Assembly (NCBI GenBank): GCA_016806645.1
Contig: JACSYO010000690.1
Coordinates: 1,212,001-1,276,000 of the forward strand
Reading direction: 5' to 3'
DNA: 64,000 bases
Origin: Ophiodon elongatus
Lineage: Eukaryota; Chordata; Actinopteri; Perciformes; Hexagrammidae
Shown: positions 1 through 11,742 of the stretch, in pieces
How positions within the stretch are numbered: the stretch's first letter is position 1
Layout: each line of letters opens with the position of its first letter
Made by a program: the position numbers and the translations under genes
Notes under the pieces: generated by a model
Databases searched by the model: none
Told to the model about the DNA's origin: nothing
What the model saw: only the letters and a program-made list of their open reading frames with translations

Positions 1-790
1 TATTCCACCATACTATGTGATATAATTTGTAATGTGATTGCATGTGATGTCATTTCATTGTGTGATGATATGTTTATTTCTTGTGTTACAAAGAAACAGG
101 TGAAATCCATCATTTTTTTTTATATTTCCGCCCTGATGAGATTGAAACCATGCAGTCAGCGTTTTCAAACAATATGCACAAATAAACAAAACGATTTTAA
201 TTTAACTCAAGAGCACCGTATGGTTCCCTGGACATGGACCACATGTGAAAGTGAGCACTTGGCCGCTTTATTCTTTTAAGCCTACTTTAATTTGTATGAT
301 TGTACCATGAATTGATGAATAGTTCTTTCACAACTGGGTGAGTAAATGTTCTGTATTCATAAGAATACAGAGAGAGTATAGGCTAAAAGTACATATTACC
401 AGAGAAAAAGTACTGATGTAAAATCACCTGTACCAGACATAGATTATGAGCCTTCAAGGTCGAAAGATAATGTGTCTTCAATCTTTTGTGCACAGACATT
501 ATTATCTCATGCAACAAGATAAAATATAACACATTTCTTTGGGGAACTTCAGGGGCTTTCCTGTTAACTTTATTGTGGGACACATAACAACTCGTGACCT
601 TTATAAATCCCACATAGTGCTGCACAACTCCAAACTGAATAGATCTAATCAGCTACACAATATGTGACCTTTTAAAGTTCATCATGTTTTATTTTCTAAA
701 ATCAATTTTTTTATTTGTAAAAAAACCAAACTAATATTACCTTTCAAATACAAAAAAATGATATACATATATAATATTTTTTATTTCCCT
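1..790. other. AT-rich flank upstream of lmo2, no gene seen
   Basis: This stretch has many stops in all frames and only short chance reading frames of about 80 codons with no recognisable domain. I see no exon with credible splice sites, no RNA gene and no long repeat. It is probably intergenic DNA upstream of lmo2. Confidence 0.5.
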
Positions 791-844
791 CTGAAGTAGA
801 AGTATAAAGTAGTAAAGTATATACCTCACTGCTTCCCACCACTG
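791..844 (-). repeat. Terminal fragment of an AGTACT-type teleost short element
   Basis: Read on the minus strand, it begins CAGTGGTGGGAAGC and continues through a run of TACTT words. This resembles the end of an element also present at 9048-9480 and, interrupted, at 11149-11742. Only about 50 bases remain here. The family assignment rests on these copies and on memory of teleost repeats. Confidence 0.5.
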
Positions 845-1039
845 TTAATGACTCGCCAGCCCTTTATAAAGGATCAAATGATCTCAAGATCAGAAAGTAA
901 TACTAAATATTTCTAACATACTTTAAACAAGGGAAGCATTGACACGCACTGTGTAATCACCGAGAGAACACACAAGGCCAGTACTAATTATATCATCCCT
1001 CTCGTTATCTTTTGTCCTATCGGCACTCTGGTGAAGCAA

Positions 1040-1698
1040 AGTAATGACCTCATTAGTCTCAGTCACGACCTCGAACCTCCCGCCTGACGGAGCAGGCCGA
1101 GCAGCGTTTAGCTGTCGCTTTAAGACCGATTTCCCCCCATTGTCAAAGAGTCGTGAGCAGGAAGAGGGAAACGAAAGCAGAGACCGAGGCGGCCCGACGT
1201 ATTTAAACACGATGCCGCCGCTCCACAACGGGCACCGCGGCTTCACACGCAGGAGCGCGTCTGCAAGCCCGCTCAGTTAAAACAGGTCTCGCGGACACAC
1301 ATACAAAAAAAAAAAATCCTCCTGCAAGTGTCCTTTTTTGATCGGATTGATGTTGTTTTAATTTAAAAGGAACAGACAGTCCCTGCAAAGTCGCTGCGGG
1401 ATGACACAATTTACTTGAGAGACGCACGAGAGTGTCACCGCGGGTTATTGCCTCAGGAAATGATGACAGTGTCCTCCATCACCGCTTAGCTGCACGGAGC
1501 GAAATTGTCTTGTCTTGCGGCCATTTCCACTGGACTCAATTGGCAATTCATTTAACACACAACAAGCCCCCAGACCCGGCGTGTTGTCGGAGGAGGCTGT
1601 GGGAGCAGGTGCAGCGCGTCGTGGATCCAGTCTGCCCGCAGGCAGCTTCACAGGTAGCCGCAGAAACCTGATCTGGATCCGGCTGGACATCATTAGAC
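1040..1698 (+). promoter_or_regulatory. lmo2: Probable lmo2 promoter and 5' untranslated region
   Basis: Base composition changes here from AT-rich flank to GC-richer sequence with many CpG dinucleotides, and this continues to the lmo2 start codon at 1699. A TATA-like ATTTAAA lies at about 1201-1207 and an ETS-type GGAAG at 1160-1164. Upstream ATGs occur, for example near 1460, so the real 5' end and any untranslated leader exon cannot be fixed from sequence. Mammalian LMO2 has alternative promoters; only this one is suggested here. Confidence 0.45.
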
Positions 1699-4142
1699 AT
1701 GACATCCGCGATAGAGAGGAAGACGCTGGATGCAAATGAGTAAGTATAGCTTATAGGTGTAAACTGGCAGATGTATTATTTCTGATGTGTTAGGACAAAA
1801 AACAAGGACGCATTATCTGACAGCCAGACTCGGGTACAATAACTGCATATGGCTGATAGCATGGAGGTCAGGAATCTCCTGCTGATAAGCAAAAACAATT
1901 ATCACGTTCATGTACAAGGGCAGAATGTTAGATGTTTAAGGGAGGAAATGTGGCTTCTGGCAAGAAAAAGTTCAGTGTTTCTCAGAACAAGATTCCTAAA
2001 AGTAGGCTAAGATATTTAACTCTGCAGGCTGATTGACTAAAATTATTTCACATTTTATTTTATCGACATTGTTTTAGGCATAAAGGCCTACAAAAGGTAT
2101 TTCCACCTCAAAAGCAGCTTCCCGCTACCCGATCACTAACAAACTTTGCATCCAGACATTATTCAAAGACACAAAACTGTATTTTAAATTCTAGTGGAAT
2201 AAATAAATACCAAATTTGTCAGGCTTCGAGATGATGTACAATACATATACACTATTTACATATGGTGTAGCCACAATAACTTGAAGGATTCTTGAGTTTG
2301 AATATTTCACAAACCATCATATAGTTTCAATGAAGAGTTGGAACAATCCGATACAGAACATATATGAATAAGATGATTTTAACAACCCTAAAGCTTCCTG
2401 TTGTGAAAGAAAAGGGGAAAACTGAATTTTAAGGGGTTTATAAAGTTGCATTTGCTTTGTGGCTACAGTTCTGTATTTAACAACATCCAATGGCTCCCTC
2501 AGGTGGACAGCATCAAACTGCAATTGTATAAGTTACTTTTAGAGAGTTTAGAATCAGCGGACCAATAAATAGCGATTCCAGATCATGTTGGAAGTCTGAG
2601 CTTTGAGCTCAAAATATTAACAAATCAACACACATTTTAAATCATATTCTAATGTAGGTTTCCAGGTAATGTATTGAATTGAGAAAACAATCATTTGGTG
2701 TATCTCTGGAATATTAGATGTACTTATCAGTCTCCTTTCTCGTCCAGGGAGCCGGTGGATGAGGTCCTCCAGATGCCACCGTCTCTGCTGACGTGCGGCG
2801 GCTGTCAGCAGAGCATTGGTGACAGATTCTTCCTGAAGGCCATCGAGCAGTACTGGCACGAGGACTGCCTGAGCTGCGACCTGTGTGGCTGTCGACTCGG
2901 GGAGGTGGGCCGACGGCTCTACTTCAAGCTGGGAAGAAAATTATGTCGGAGAGACTACCTCAGGTTGGTCCGATGATGTCGGAACATTATGATTTAATCA
3001 AGCATTTTGTTAGTTAGCGAGACCAATATGTCTATGTAGCCAAACGCCTGGTATGTATCTTATTCCTCAAAGCCAGAGGCCTCCATTGTTGTCAAAAACT
3101 ATTAAAAACACATCAATGTGTTCAGTTTATGTTTAAGTAAATCTGACCACATACACTGCTGTGGTGCTGCAAATACTCAAAAGGACACCAATTGTTTTCC
3201 ACGGCTGAAAATATTATATATTCAAGACACATTTTGAAAGATTTACATCTTCAGTATAAATGAGCTTGGGGACCGGTGCATTGTTTGTTTAGGTCTTTTA
3301 AAGAGGTTTGTTGACAATAACAGAAACCTAGAAAAATAAAGAAAGGTTGAAACACTCAAAATCTCACATATATTTATTTTGACAGATACCATTTTATCAC
3401 AAGTGAATTTATATACATATATATAAGGGACATGGGGATTTTTTACTGGACATTTTAACTTTATAGTCTGCAGGAATGTGCAAAGGCAAATGAGTAGTGG
3501 AGATTTAAGTTATGCTAGAGTTTCATTTGGGAAACAGGCTGGATTACTAACCAGGCAAAGTGGGAAACAGCCGCAGGGCCCCTGAATGTCCCACTATTAC
3601 CGAATTTCTGTGGAAATTTGTTGTTTGTAGGAATTTGTACAGTTGTGCATTATAGCTTAATCCTGTGATCCGTCTTGCTGTATGTCAAAATGTTTAAGAC
3701 GTTTATTATTTTTGTTAATATTGTGCGTGTTGTGTTTAACCACAAACTGGATCGAAGAAATCCTGAGGTCAGGTGGGGTTATTCCAGAATAGGTACATGG
3801 CCAGGAGAAAATATCCACAGTAGTTAAATAGAGACTCAAGGGATTCCTTAAAGTTTCATGTTTCCCATCTATGTCTCAGTATTGAGAGTATCGCTGATAT
3901 CTTCTCATCCATTCAGGCTTTTCGGTCAGGACGGTCTCTGTGCTTCCTGTGAGAAGAGGATTCGAGCGTTTGAGATGACGATGCGCGTGCGGGACAAGGT
4001 TTACCATCTGGAGTGCTTCAAGTGTGCCGCCTGCCAGAAGCACTTCTGCGTGGGTGACCGCTACCTGCTCATCAACTCAGACATTGTGTGCGAGCAGGAC
4101 ATCTATGAATGGACCAAACTCAACAATAACAACATGGTTTAG
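1699..4142 (+). CDS. lmo2: LIM domain only 2 (LMO2), complete, three coding exons
   Basis: Coding exons are 1699-1739, 2748-2963 and 3917-4142. Introns of 1008 and 953 bp have GT-AG ends, and the joins keep frame across codons 14 and 86. The product is 160 residues; human LMO2 has 158. It is almost entirely two LIM zinc-binding domains. LIM1 ligands are C30, C33, H51, C54, then C57, C60, C80, D83. LIM2 ligands are C94, C97, H116, C119, then C122, C125, C144, D147. All are intact. In the family, LMO2 binds no DNA itself but bridges TAL1/E-protein, GATA and LDB1 in the nucleus of haematopoietic and endothelial precursors. The start is chosen because the first exon encodes MTSAIERK, close to the mammalian N-terminus. 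The C-terminus ends in four asparagines, then Met-Val, which differs from the short mammalian end. LMO1 and LMO3 are excluded by the N-terminal segment and the CQQSIGDRFFLKAIEQYWHE stretch. Confidence 0.97.
1813..1904. promoter_or_regulatory. lmo2: GATA-motif cluster in lmo2 intron 1 (candidate enhancer)
   Basis: Four WGATAR-type motifs lie within 92 bases, starting 73 bases after exon 1: AGATAA at 1813-1818 (minus), TGATAG at 1854-1859 (plus), TGATAA at 1883-1888 (plus) and TGATAA at 1899-1904 (minus). The first is preceded on its strand by CTG with a 7-base gap (1825-1827), the half E-box spacing known for TAL1/GATA complexes. An E-box CATATG lies at 1846-1851. Function is inferred. Confidence 0.4.
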
Positions 4143-5135
4143 CAGAATGAAGAGGGTCACCCTGCCTTTTCCCACTGGCTTCAAAGGGAATGAACCATTG
4201 ATAAACTAGACTTTTTGCAGCCTGTGCAGGCGTTATCATGCATCTGACATTCATATGAAATTATTTTAACACAGAAAGTTGAGGCTACATCTCTGCATTG
4301 CTCCCTCCCTGGAGACTAATGAAGACTGCACCAGCAATAACAGAAAGCTTTTCATCATAGGCTTTGTCCTTAAATGCGAATAAAAAAAGCTTAAATACTG
4401 GAAGAACTTAAACATGCAATAATAGTCGTTTGTTATACACTGGAATTTTAGATATTTAGCAATGAACAAAACCTAAGTCTTTGTCAAGTTTTTTTGGTCA
4501 AACACTGTTTCATCACCTCAGATTTATCTGTTCGAATGTGTGTTCAAAGTTTTCAATGAGAATTTCAGTAAGGTTTTATTTTATGGTTCGGAGTTTCCTG
4601 AGAAATTCTTGGGAAGAACTATGTGACTTGGTATTAATTCTAGGGAAAATAGAAACTTCGTTATTGGAGTTGCTCCAATTAAAATCCAAGTAAATATTCA
4701 TTCATTATCGGAGGCTTACATTTTCCATTTATGTATGTTATGTATGTTTGCCTGCGGACAAATTTCCCTTTTGGATGTTACGCTAACCTGCTGGACTGAC
4801 TATCTAAATAACAGTGTTTTTATCTCCAGAAAACATCCCTAGGAAAACAGAATTATTTATAAAAGATTAAAATTCATTAGGAATTGACAAACCTGTAAAT
4901 TGTTACCAAAAATGTTATGACATTTTCAAGTTATGAAAGCAATACAAAGTCCATGTTGAAAATTCCTGATCAGAATGATTGTGCTGTATTGCCAGGTTGA
5001 ACTGGTGGCGCCCTCTAGTGATCGAGGGATCCCATGCAATACTAATTTTACTGACTTTGGAGCTGTGTCTTTTGTATCTGTTACACCTCTCTGGACATGC
5101 ACCCACGACTTTTTGGACATTTGCTATTAAATAAA
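4143..5135 (+). other. lmo2: Probable lmo2 3' untranslated region
   Basis: This is AT-rich sequence after the stop codon with no further exon. AATAAA signals occur at 4379-4384 and 5130-5135, and ATTAAA at about 4678-4683, so alternative ends are possible. The length is uncertain. Confidence 0.4.
5130..5135 (+). terminator. lmo2: Candidate polyadenylation signal of lmo2
   Basis: An AATAAA hexamer lies about 1 kb after the lmo2 stop codon and is followed by a T-rich stretch. Another AATAAA at 4379-4384 is the proximal alternative. Confidence 0.35.
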
Positions 5136-7016
5136 TTTTGATTTAGAGAAACACAGTTCATTTTTAGCGTGAGTGTCTTTCTGGGAGTTACAAATACACC
5201 TGAAATACATGCATTAAAAGGAATACTAACACACAAGCTGCGCATACTACATAGCACATCAGTCAGAATGTAACATAATATTCAGAATTGAATATTTAAT
5301 AGCCGGTTGTATTGAAAAGTTCTAATTTTATTGCCTTTGCACGACAGACACATTGTATCATTTCCTGTCAGTAGAAAGTAAAGTATGTTGATTTCTTGTA
5401 CACCAACTGCAAAACAACAAAATGCTATAAAGATTACTCTATGCAAATAGTGAATATGAAAGTGGGACACAACTATGGCCTTTAAGAGTATGTAAAGACT
5501 GTGTGTGTCTGTTTTAATGGAATAACAGTAGATTCTTATGAAGTGGCGCTCTGTTCTTTATATGGGGTTTAGCCACAAGAGGTCACTAAAAGATCTATAC
5601 ATTCCAACCATCCAAATAATAAAAGTTGAATCAGTTATCAGGGTTGTTTTGGCCATGGACAGTGAGATCTGCTGAATATTATATTGTTAATTATTGCAAA
5701 TCTATTATGGAATGCAGTTTTTTCTCATAATAAACTCTCCTGGCAGAGCAAAAAGAGAGTGAATACTAAAGAGAAAAACAAAAGAAATTGATGTTAATGA
5801 AGTCATGATGTTTTGGGCTGTACATTCACTGTCTCTGGTTTTTCCCTCATTGCTGTCTGTCTTCAAAGCTGGTGTCCCTCAGTGTTTCTGCTGTCTCCTT
5901 CATGTCTGCCAGCTGTCAACTCACTCTGAGCTGGCCACAAGTCGTGCTCCTCCAGTGCCATCGCACAACCTCCTGCCATCCCCAGTTATCTTTACAGACA
6001 TGAAATAAATAATTGAAACCATGAATTGCTATTGCGTTCGAGGTTTGGAACGAAGGCGCCTGACCACACCGTATTAGCGGCTGAGAGAATCAGCCCTAAC
6101 CGGCGTTATAAAGTGGGTGAAGAATGTGGAATCAATTTGCAACAAAGACAAAGGCAGAAAGGAGGAGAGGAGGGTAAAGAGAGATAGCAGAGCACAGAAG
6201 CTAGGCTGATGCCTTTAACGTGGCCTGGCAGTAGTTTATTAGGAGTGAAGGAACATATAGAGTTAAAAACCCACCCGGGCTGACATGACGCTTATACTGA
6301 AAGAGATACTTATAGGGAAGCTAACAAGTTTCCCCACATTAGAGATGAGAATATACTGTAAAGGCACACCGAGGGATGCTGGGCCTTTGCTCATTTGGAG
6401 GTCTGCAGATTGAAGAATTGTCAGTGTGGCATTAAGTAATGCTTGAGGAATGGCTGCAAAGAAAAAACTACTGCACGGTGGTCTCAACAACAAATCAGCT
6501 CCATATTGAACACCAGGCTTGAGATATGTATAGATAAATAACATAGTAACTACATAAACAAAAGTACATAGTCTACAATGTGCTTTGTTGACGTTGGCTT
6601 TACTTCCTCTTTGCTTAGGGTCTCACAAACCATAACATAAAAATAAAAAAATGATGATGATTGCAATACCTGCCAATTTCTTCAAATATTTTGTTCTTCT
6701 GACTGCATTAAAACCAAATATTCAAAAAAGTGTTAACTTTGAAAGGCACGAAATACAGAAATGACCATAAAGCATTTTTATTACACCAAATAAGGAATGA
6801 TTTCCTGTTCTGTGTGTTATTTAGGCAAAGTATGAACAAATATCTATCCCTTTTGTTTGTGAAAAAGTCATTTACAGACAAAGAAATATGTGTCATCGTA
6901 GTGATATTGTTTGAGGTCAGTTAACTCTTGTTCCCTGTTATACCAAACTGTTATACCGTATAACGTCAATAACAGACATCCCAATAGGCTTGTATTTAAC
7001 AATTTTTAGCCAAACT
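5136..7016. other. Intergenic spacer, no gene recognised
   Basis: The reading frames are short and not protein-like. The 3' ends of common elements may be present around 5530-5600 (GGCGCTCT and CCACAAGAGGTCACT words), but they are too degraded to name. I see no RNA gene. Confidence 0.45.
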
Positions 7017-7501
7017 AGCAGCGTGGCTCTATGGATGTAATGCAATGTCTCTCTGTTAGTCGGTCGGTCCACCACTGACTCAACAACTGAAACATCTCAA
7101 ATATCTCAACAACAAATGCATTGATAGGATAACATTTTGAGCACCAACAGGTTGACAAATTTGACAAGTTGACAAGTGTCAGATGGATTGAAACGAAATT
7201 AGGTACAGATACCCATGTTGGATGAACCCTAATGGTGATTCCACTGAATCCTAACAGCTTTGGTGATCCCTTAACTTTTCATCTAGCACCATCAACTGGG
7301 TAAACTTTTAATTTGTCCAATACTTAGGTTTACAACCAAATAACTGCAACATATTTACATTCCCATCAGCCTCAGCTGTAGTTGTTGATTACTGTTAAAT
7401 AACAAATATTGATGATAACGCTCAACTGAGATGTGTTAGCATTTAGTTCAAAGCACCACTGTGCCTTAGTACAGCCTCACACAGAGCTTCTAGCATGACT
7501 G
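7017..7501. mobile_element. Degenerate teleost interspersed repeat, family A
   Basis: It contains words such as GTGTTAGCATTTAGTTCAAA, ACAGCCTCACACAGAGC and TCTAGCATG. These recur in the copy at 17450-17800 (TTAGTATTTAGCTCAAAG, CAGCCTCACAGAGCCTCTAG). This block is abundant in spiny-rayed fish genomes as I remember them. No coding capacity is seen; it is an old non-autonomous copy with approximate edges. Confidence 0.6.
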
Positions 7502-8945
7502 GTTTCTTGGACCTAAAACAGAAGTAAATCACCTTTTTCTGTAAGCAATTCTTCTACAACTAGGAAAAGTTATTAAGTATCAATCTGATAAAACAACATT
7601 AAGTATCTTTTTTGAGCTGTCAGGGAAAGCTAGGAGTCCCAAACAGAACTTGAGGGTTAAAGGAGGATGCTGTCTTTATCTGTGGCTCTCTTTCTACGAA
7701 GAGTTCACTGAGTTTAATGAGACTTTGAGAGAGTTGAGGCGATGCCAGGTCTCATCTCACGACATTCACACACCGGTCTATAGAGACCCACAGCATCGGC
7801 CAAGCGGCCTGCGTTGCATCGGCCAGCTCTCCTCTATTGCCCTGCAGGCTGAGCTTTGCCAGAGCACTGCCCTGACTTGCACAGCAGCCTCAGCAGGACT
7901 CAATAAAGCCCTGTGCGTCTTGTGTCATCCCTACCAGCTGTACACAAGGCCGGGAGTGTAGTGCTGTGTTTGTGTGCCGAGTGAGGCCTGTTTCATCTCC
8001 AGTGCCCATGTCACAGCAGTCCCGTACGGGTAAATCTAAAAACATCCAGCTGTGGGCCTGGAAACCAAGGAGACTTTCTGAGGATGAAACCACAACGGCT
8101 CGCAGCTTGTTTTTATCAAACAGCTCACCCCACTGAAACCACCACCATGCATGGACCTCACTCTGCTGCAGTGTGCAGTGTGAACAGCAGATGGCAGTTA
8201 TGGTCCAGGTGGACGGTAAAATGCACAAGCAAAAAAAGTCTGTATCTGTGCATGTGTAAAATAACTGACAGGCCGATTAAGGGAAAGCTGGTTTTCGAAC
8301 AGATGCCAGTTCAAGAAAAGATTAATTAGAACTGAACTGAAAGTGACGAGCCATATTCAAAGCACTACAGACATGACCGTGAGAGTTCAACGACACCTAC
8401 AAAGGAAGATGTGGTCGGACAATTATCTGCAGCACCACGGTGATTAATCACAGCGCGGCCTGTCAATGTCAAACCCATCTGACAAAATGAGTCAAGTGCT
8501 ATTGATCATGCCCGCTTTGGGTTTCACTTGCACTCACACTTTATCAGATGGAGCTAATTGGGAACATATTCAGTCTGTGGTCCTGAGAGATGTGTCTGTC
8601 AGGAGTCACATTCCTGCTCCGATTCTCTGATAGCCCGTAGCGCCTGCAGTCTGGATGGAGGACAAGCTGTGGGAGTAGAGTTTTGGGGGTTAAGGGGGGG
8701 CAGCACATTCAGAGGTGGATTTGTGAGTAATAAGTGTGCATCCTTTAGCTCTCGCCGGGCTTGTCCTCTGACTGGATTAAATATGTGCTGAGGATTTATT
8801 ATGTAGGAGACCTCTGGGGCCTCTGAAAAACTCCATCTCAACTTTTCTGCCACCTGATATTTTTTCTCTTACTACCTCACACAATCTTTCCCTTCTTCTT
8901 TCATCTACCTTCTCATCAGCCTTGTGTATAGATGTGATTCTGTGA

Positions 8946-8947
<2 letters not shown>
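7502..8947. other. Intergenic spacer, partly non-repetitive
   Basis: No gene is recognised. The part at about 8400-8570 is balanced in composition. It carries TTATCTGCAG, GTGATTAATCAC and TTATCAGATGG words and no repeat signature, so it could be a conserved regulatory element. That is a guess from appearance only. Confidence 0.35.

Positions 8948-8979
<32 letters not shown>
8948..8979. repeat. (ATT)n microsatellite
   Basis: About ten uninterrupted ATT units are visible. Confidence 0.9.
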
Positions 8980-9047
8980 GTTTACTGCTTCAGCCTGGAT
9001 GCCTGCAGGCTTTTATGCCAATAAAGAGAGGCCAAGTGACTGGAGCA

Positions 9048-9480
9048 CAGTGGTGAAGGAAGTATTTAGATCTTCCACTAAAACAAAAGTAGCAAAGTAA
9101 AAATACTTTTCTGTTTGAGCCTTTAATTTATTGATTACTGTTGTGATGTAAAATAATTTCAATATTTGTAATAAAAATGTGTTTAAAGATGACCAACCCT
9201 AGATTTAAAGTATTGAATATAAAAGTACTTAATGCAGGAAAACTTTCCCTGTTTGAGCCAATCTATTATATATTATACTATTAAATTATTATTAATGATG
9301 CATTAATGTATGAGTAGCCTTTTACTTTTGAAGTTGGTCAAGATGGAGCTAATTTTATAATTTTATATTGTGTAGTTTAATGGAAATGCATCATATTTTT
9401 GTATGTAACATCTTAATTTGTAGTAGCTATATTTGTCAGATACATACAGTATGTGAAAAGTATAATACTATGAGTGATGC
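9048..9480 (+). mobile_element. Short non-autonomous AGTACT-type element
   Basis: It starts with CAGTGGTGAAGGAAGTATTTAG and contains TAATGATGCATTAATGTATG, a diverged GTTGGTCAAGATGGAGCTAA block and a TGCATCATATTTTTGTATGT block. A related internal block recurs at 11190-11250. It runs directly into the next element at 9484. No reading frame is present. Confidence 0.6.
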
Positions 9481-9483
9481 TTA

Positions 9484-9835
9484 TTTGCACTCTTACTGAG
9501 AGTTAGATGAGAAGATCGATACCTCTCGCTGTAAACATGAGGCTACTGCCAGCGGTTGGTTAGCTTAGCTTAGCACAAAGACTTAAAACAGGGGAAAACA
9601 GCTGGTCTGGCTGGGACCTGAGTCTCTGCTGGTTGCCTGGCCCCAAAACCGTCCATGGAAGGTGCTGGTAGGCAGCTTTTGTTACCGTTGGACAGAGCCA
9701 GGCTAGCTGTTCTCCTTTGTTGACAGCCTTTTTGCTAAGCTAAGCTAACTAGCTGTTGGCTGTAGCTTCATATTCATTGTACCATGAGATTGCTTCCTCT
9801 CCTCTTGTCATTTAACTCTCGGTAAGAATGCTAAA
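9484..9835. mobile_element. Foldback MITE-like element, family B
   Basis: The two ends form an imperfect inverted repeat: left TTTGCACTCTTACTGAGAGTT from 9484, right ending AACTCTCGGTAAGAATGCTAAA at 9835. A second inner pair is visible, with GGTTAGCTTAGCTTAGCAC near 9558 and GCTAAGCTAAGCTAACTAGC near 9735. The whole element could therefore fold into one long hairpin. Related copies lie at 34012-34372 and 47545-47850. It encodes no protein. Confidence 0.7.
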
Positions 9836-11148
9836 AAAAAAGAAGCTAATTTCTCAAGATGTCTCTTTGTTACATTCTACCACTGCCGAGGCGTTTTGTC
9901 TTAACGCAGGCATACACTGACACACTATTGTATTTATGATAGCTAAAATTCTTTAGATCTGCAAAAATATGTAATACAAGTGTAGTAAATCAGTTTTGAG
10001 ACCATCTAGCGGGTGTTTTTTTTACATATGTTTCTTTGGCCATACACCTCATCCGCCCCCCCTAAAATGATCCCCACATGTTAAGCAGTGTTACTGGCTT
10101 CTGATGAACCAGCTACACATAGCACACAAGGCTCTGTCCCAAGACCTGCATCAAACATGTTTCCCTTATGGTATGGGTGGGGTGTTAGGTGAACCATTTT
10201 TTTTCCCTAAAACTGACAAGCAGCAATATTGCAGAATAATAACTGCTGAATGTCTAGACCACATAGCATGGTTTAATACTGCAATCATAGATATTATGTG
10301 TTTTATAACTCCAAAACCACTGACTAGTTGTACGTTCATGGATGAATAGTCAAGAAAATGAACTAATGTGAAACATAAAAACATTCTTCAGGGTTTGGTT
10401 TGACCATGAGTGAGTGGATAATGTGTTACAGGTCAAAGGGGAACTTTGTCTGTGCTGTAAGCAGAGAGAGCGGCTCGTTGTAAAGAATAAACCTGTCCTC
10501 TTGAGTAGAAAAAAGATTTTTATATGTGAGAATTTCTCTTTTACATGTGAATAAGTACACTATTTCCGTTATTAACTATTTAGTGACTAATTCCTGGTTT
10601 ATGTTTATTCAGCCAAATATCTCATATCTCATTAAAACACAACACTATCATGTATATCATATTTTATCCTGACACATGTCCGGGACCTCATAAATTTAGA
10701 CCTGCTTTATTTAGATGAGCATAAAAAAAGACCTCCTGTTATGAATCTAAACCTGACTTCCACCTCCTTCTCATCAGACATCAGTAAAAAAAGTCAGACC
10801 GTTACCGGGAAGCAGACCGTGGCAGTGTATTTCTCTTTCAAGCAATCAGTGATGGAAACCAATTAAGGTGGTGGAAAAAGGTGGCTACTGCTTTTAAAAA
10901 ATCTGTGCAGATGTGCAGGTAAGTGACCATGCGGCAAACTTGTGGCTACACAGCGTCGGGCTATATGCAATTTCCGTCTCTAATTGGACTTCCCATGCAA
11001 TGCCTGCTTCCAATCATTGCAGAGAGCCAGCGTAGCAGGCACACTGGCAGGATGGTGGACCACAGTTGGGCAGATCATGAGGAACTTCAGGACAGAAAAT
11101 TGACTGGGCAGGGATATTAAATAACACATTTACAGACTTTGCATGGCT
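9836..11148. other. Intergenic spacer, no gene recognised
   Basis: Frames are short (at most about 80 codons) and without domain content. No clear repeat family is seen except scattered AT-rich words. Confidence 0.4.
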
Positions 11149-11742
11149 GTTGTCAGTAATGGAAGAAGTAAAAATACTCCAAGAAAGCATCACTTTAATG
11201 TTGTAGCTGGTCGAGATGTGGCCAATTTTAACTGTATCCTGGGTAGTTTCATGCATCATCTATTTCATGCCATACGATTAGTTGATTATTCAATTAGTCG
11301 ATCAAAAAAAATCTATTTCAACTACTTTGATAACTGATTAACTGTACTTTTTCAAGCAAAAATGCCAAACATTTGATGGATCTGGGTTCTCAAATGTAAG
11401 AATTCTTGATTTTCTTGGTCTGACTATTAGACAATTGGTGACGTCACCCTTTGATCTGGCATATTGTGATTTATGACCAAACAATTAATTACTAAATCGA
11501 GAAATTCATCAGATTAATCATTTATGAAAATAATTGTTAGTTTTATAACCCTAAAGCTGATAACATGTTTTATGACTGAAATCCTCTGCAATAAGAGTAT
11601 TAACTAAAGTAAGTAGTAACCAAATAAATAAAGTGAAAGAAAAGAGTCAACATTTCACTCTGAAATGAAGTGGAGCAGACAAAGGAAATTGCCTCAAAAC
11701 TTTACTTGTACAGTACTTGAATTAATACTTTCCAACACTGGT
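11149..11742. mobile_element. AGTACT-type element interrupted by a nested family C element
   Basis: Left end CAGTAATGGAAGAAGTA (11149) and right end TACTTTCCAACACTGG (to 11742) are inverted copies. A GTTGTAGCTGGTCGAGATG block follows the left end. The element is split at about 11270-11555 by a second repeat carrying GTCGAT and TTAATCA words and a TAATTGTTAG end. The older element was therefore present before the younger one inserted. Confidence 0.6.

Noticed and set aside
8400..8570. Possible TAL1/GATA composite site downstream of lmo2 (TTATCAGATGG)
   Set aside because: The GATA and E-box words overlap instead of having the 7-10 base gap known for the composite, so it was not promoted to a finding.
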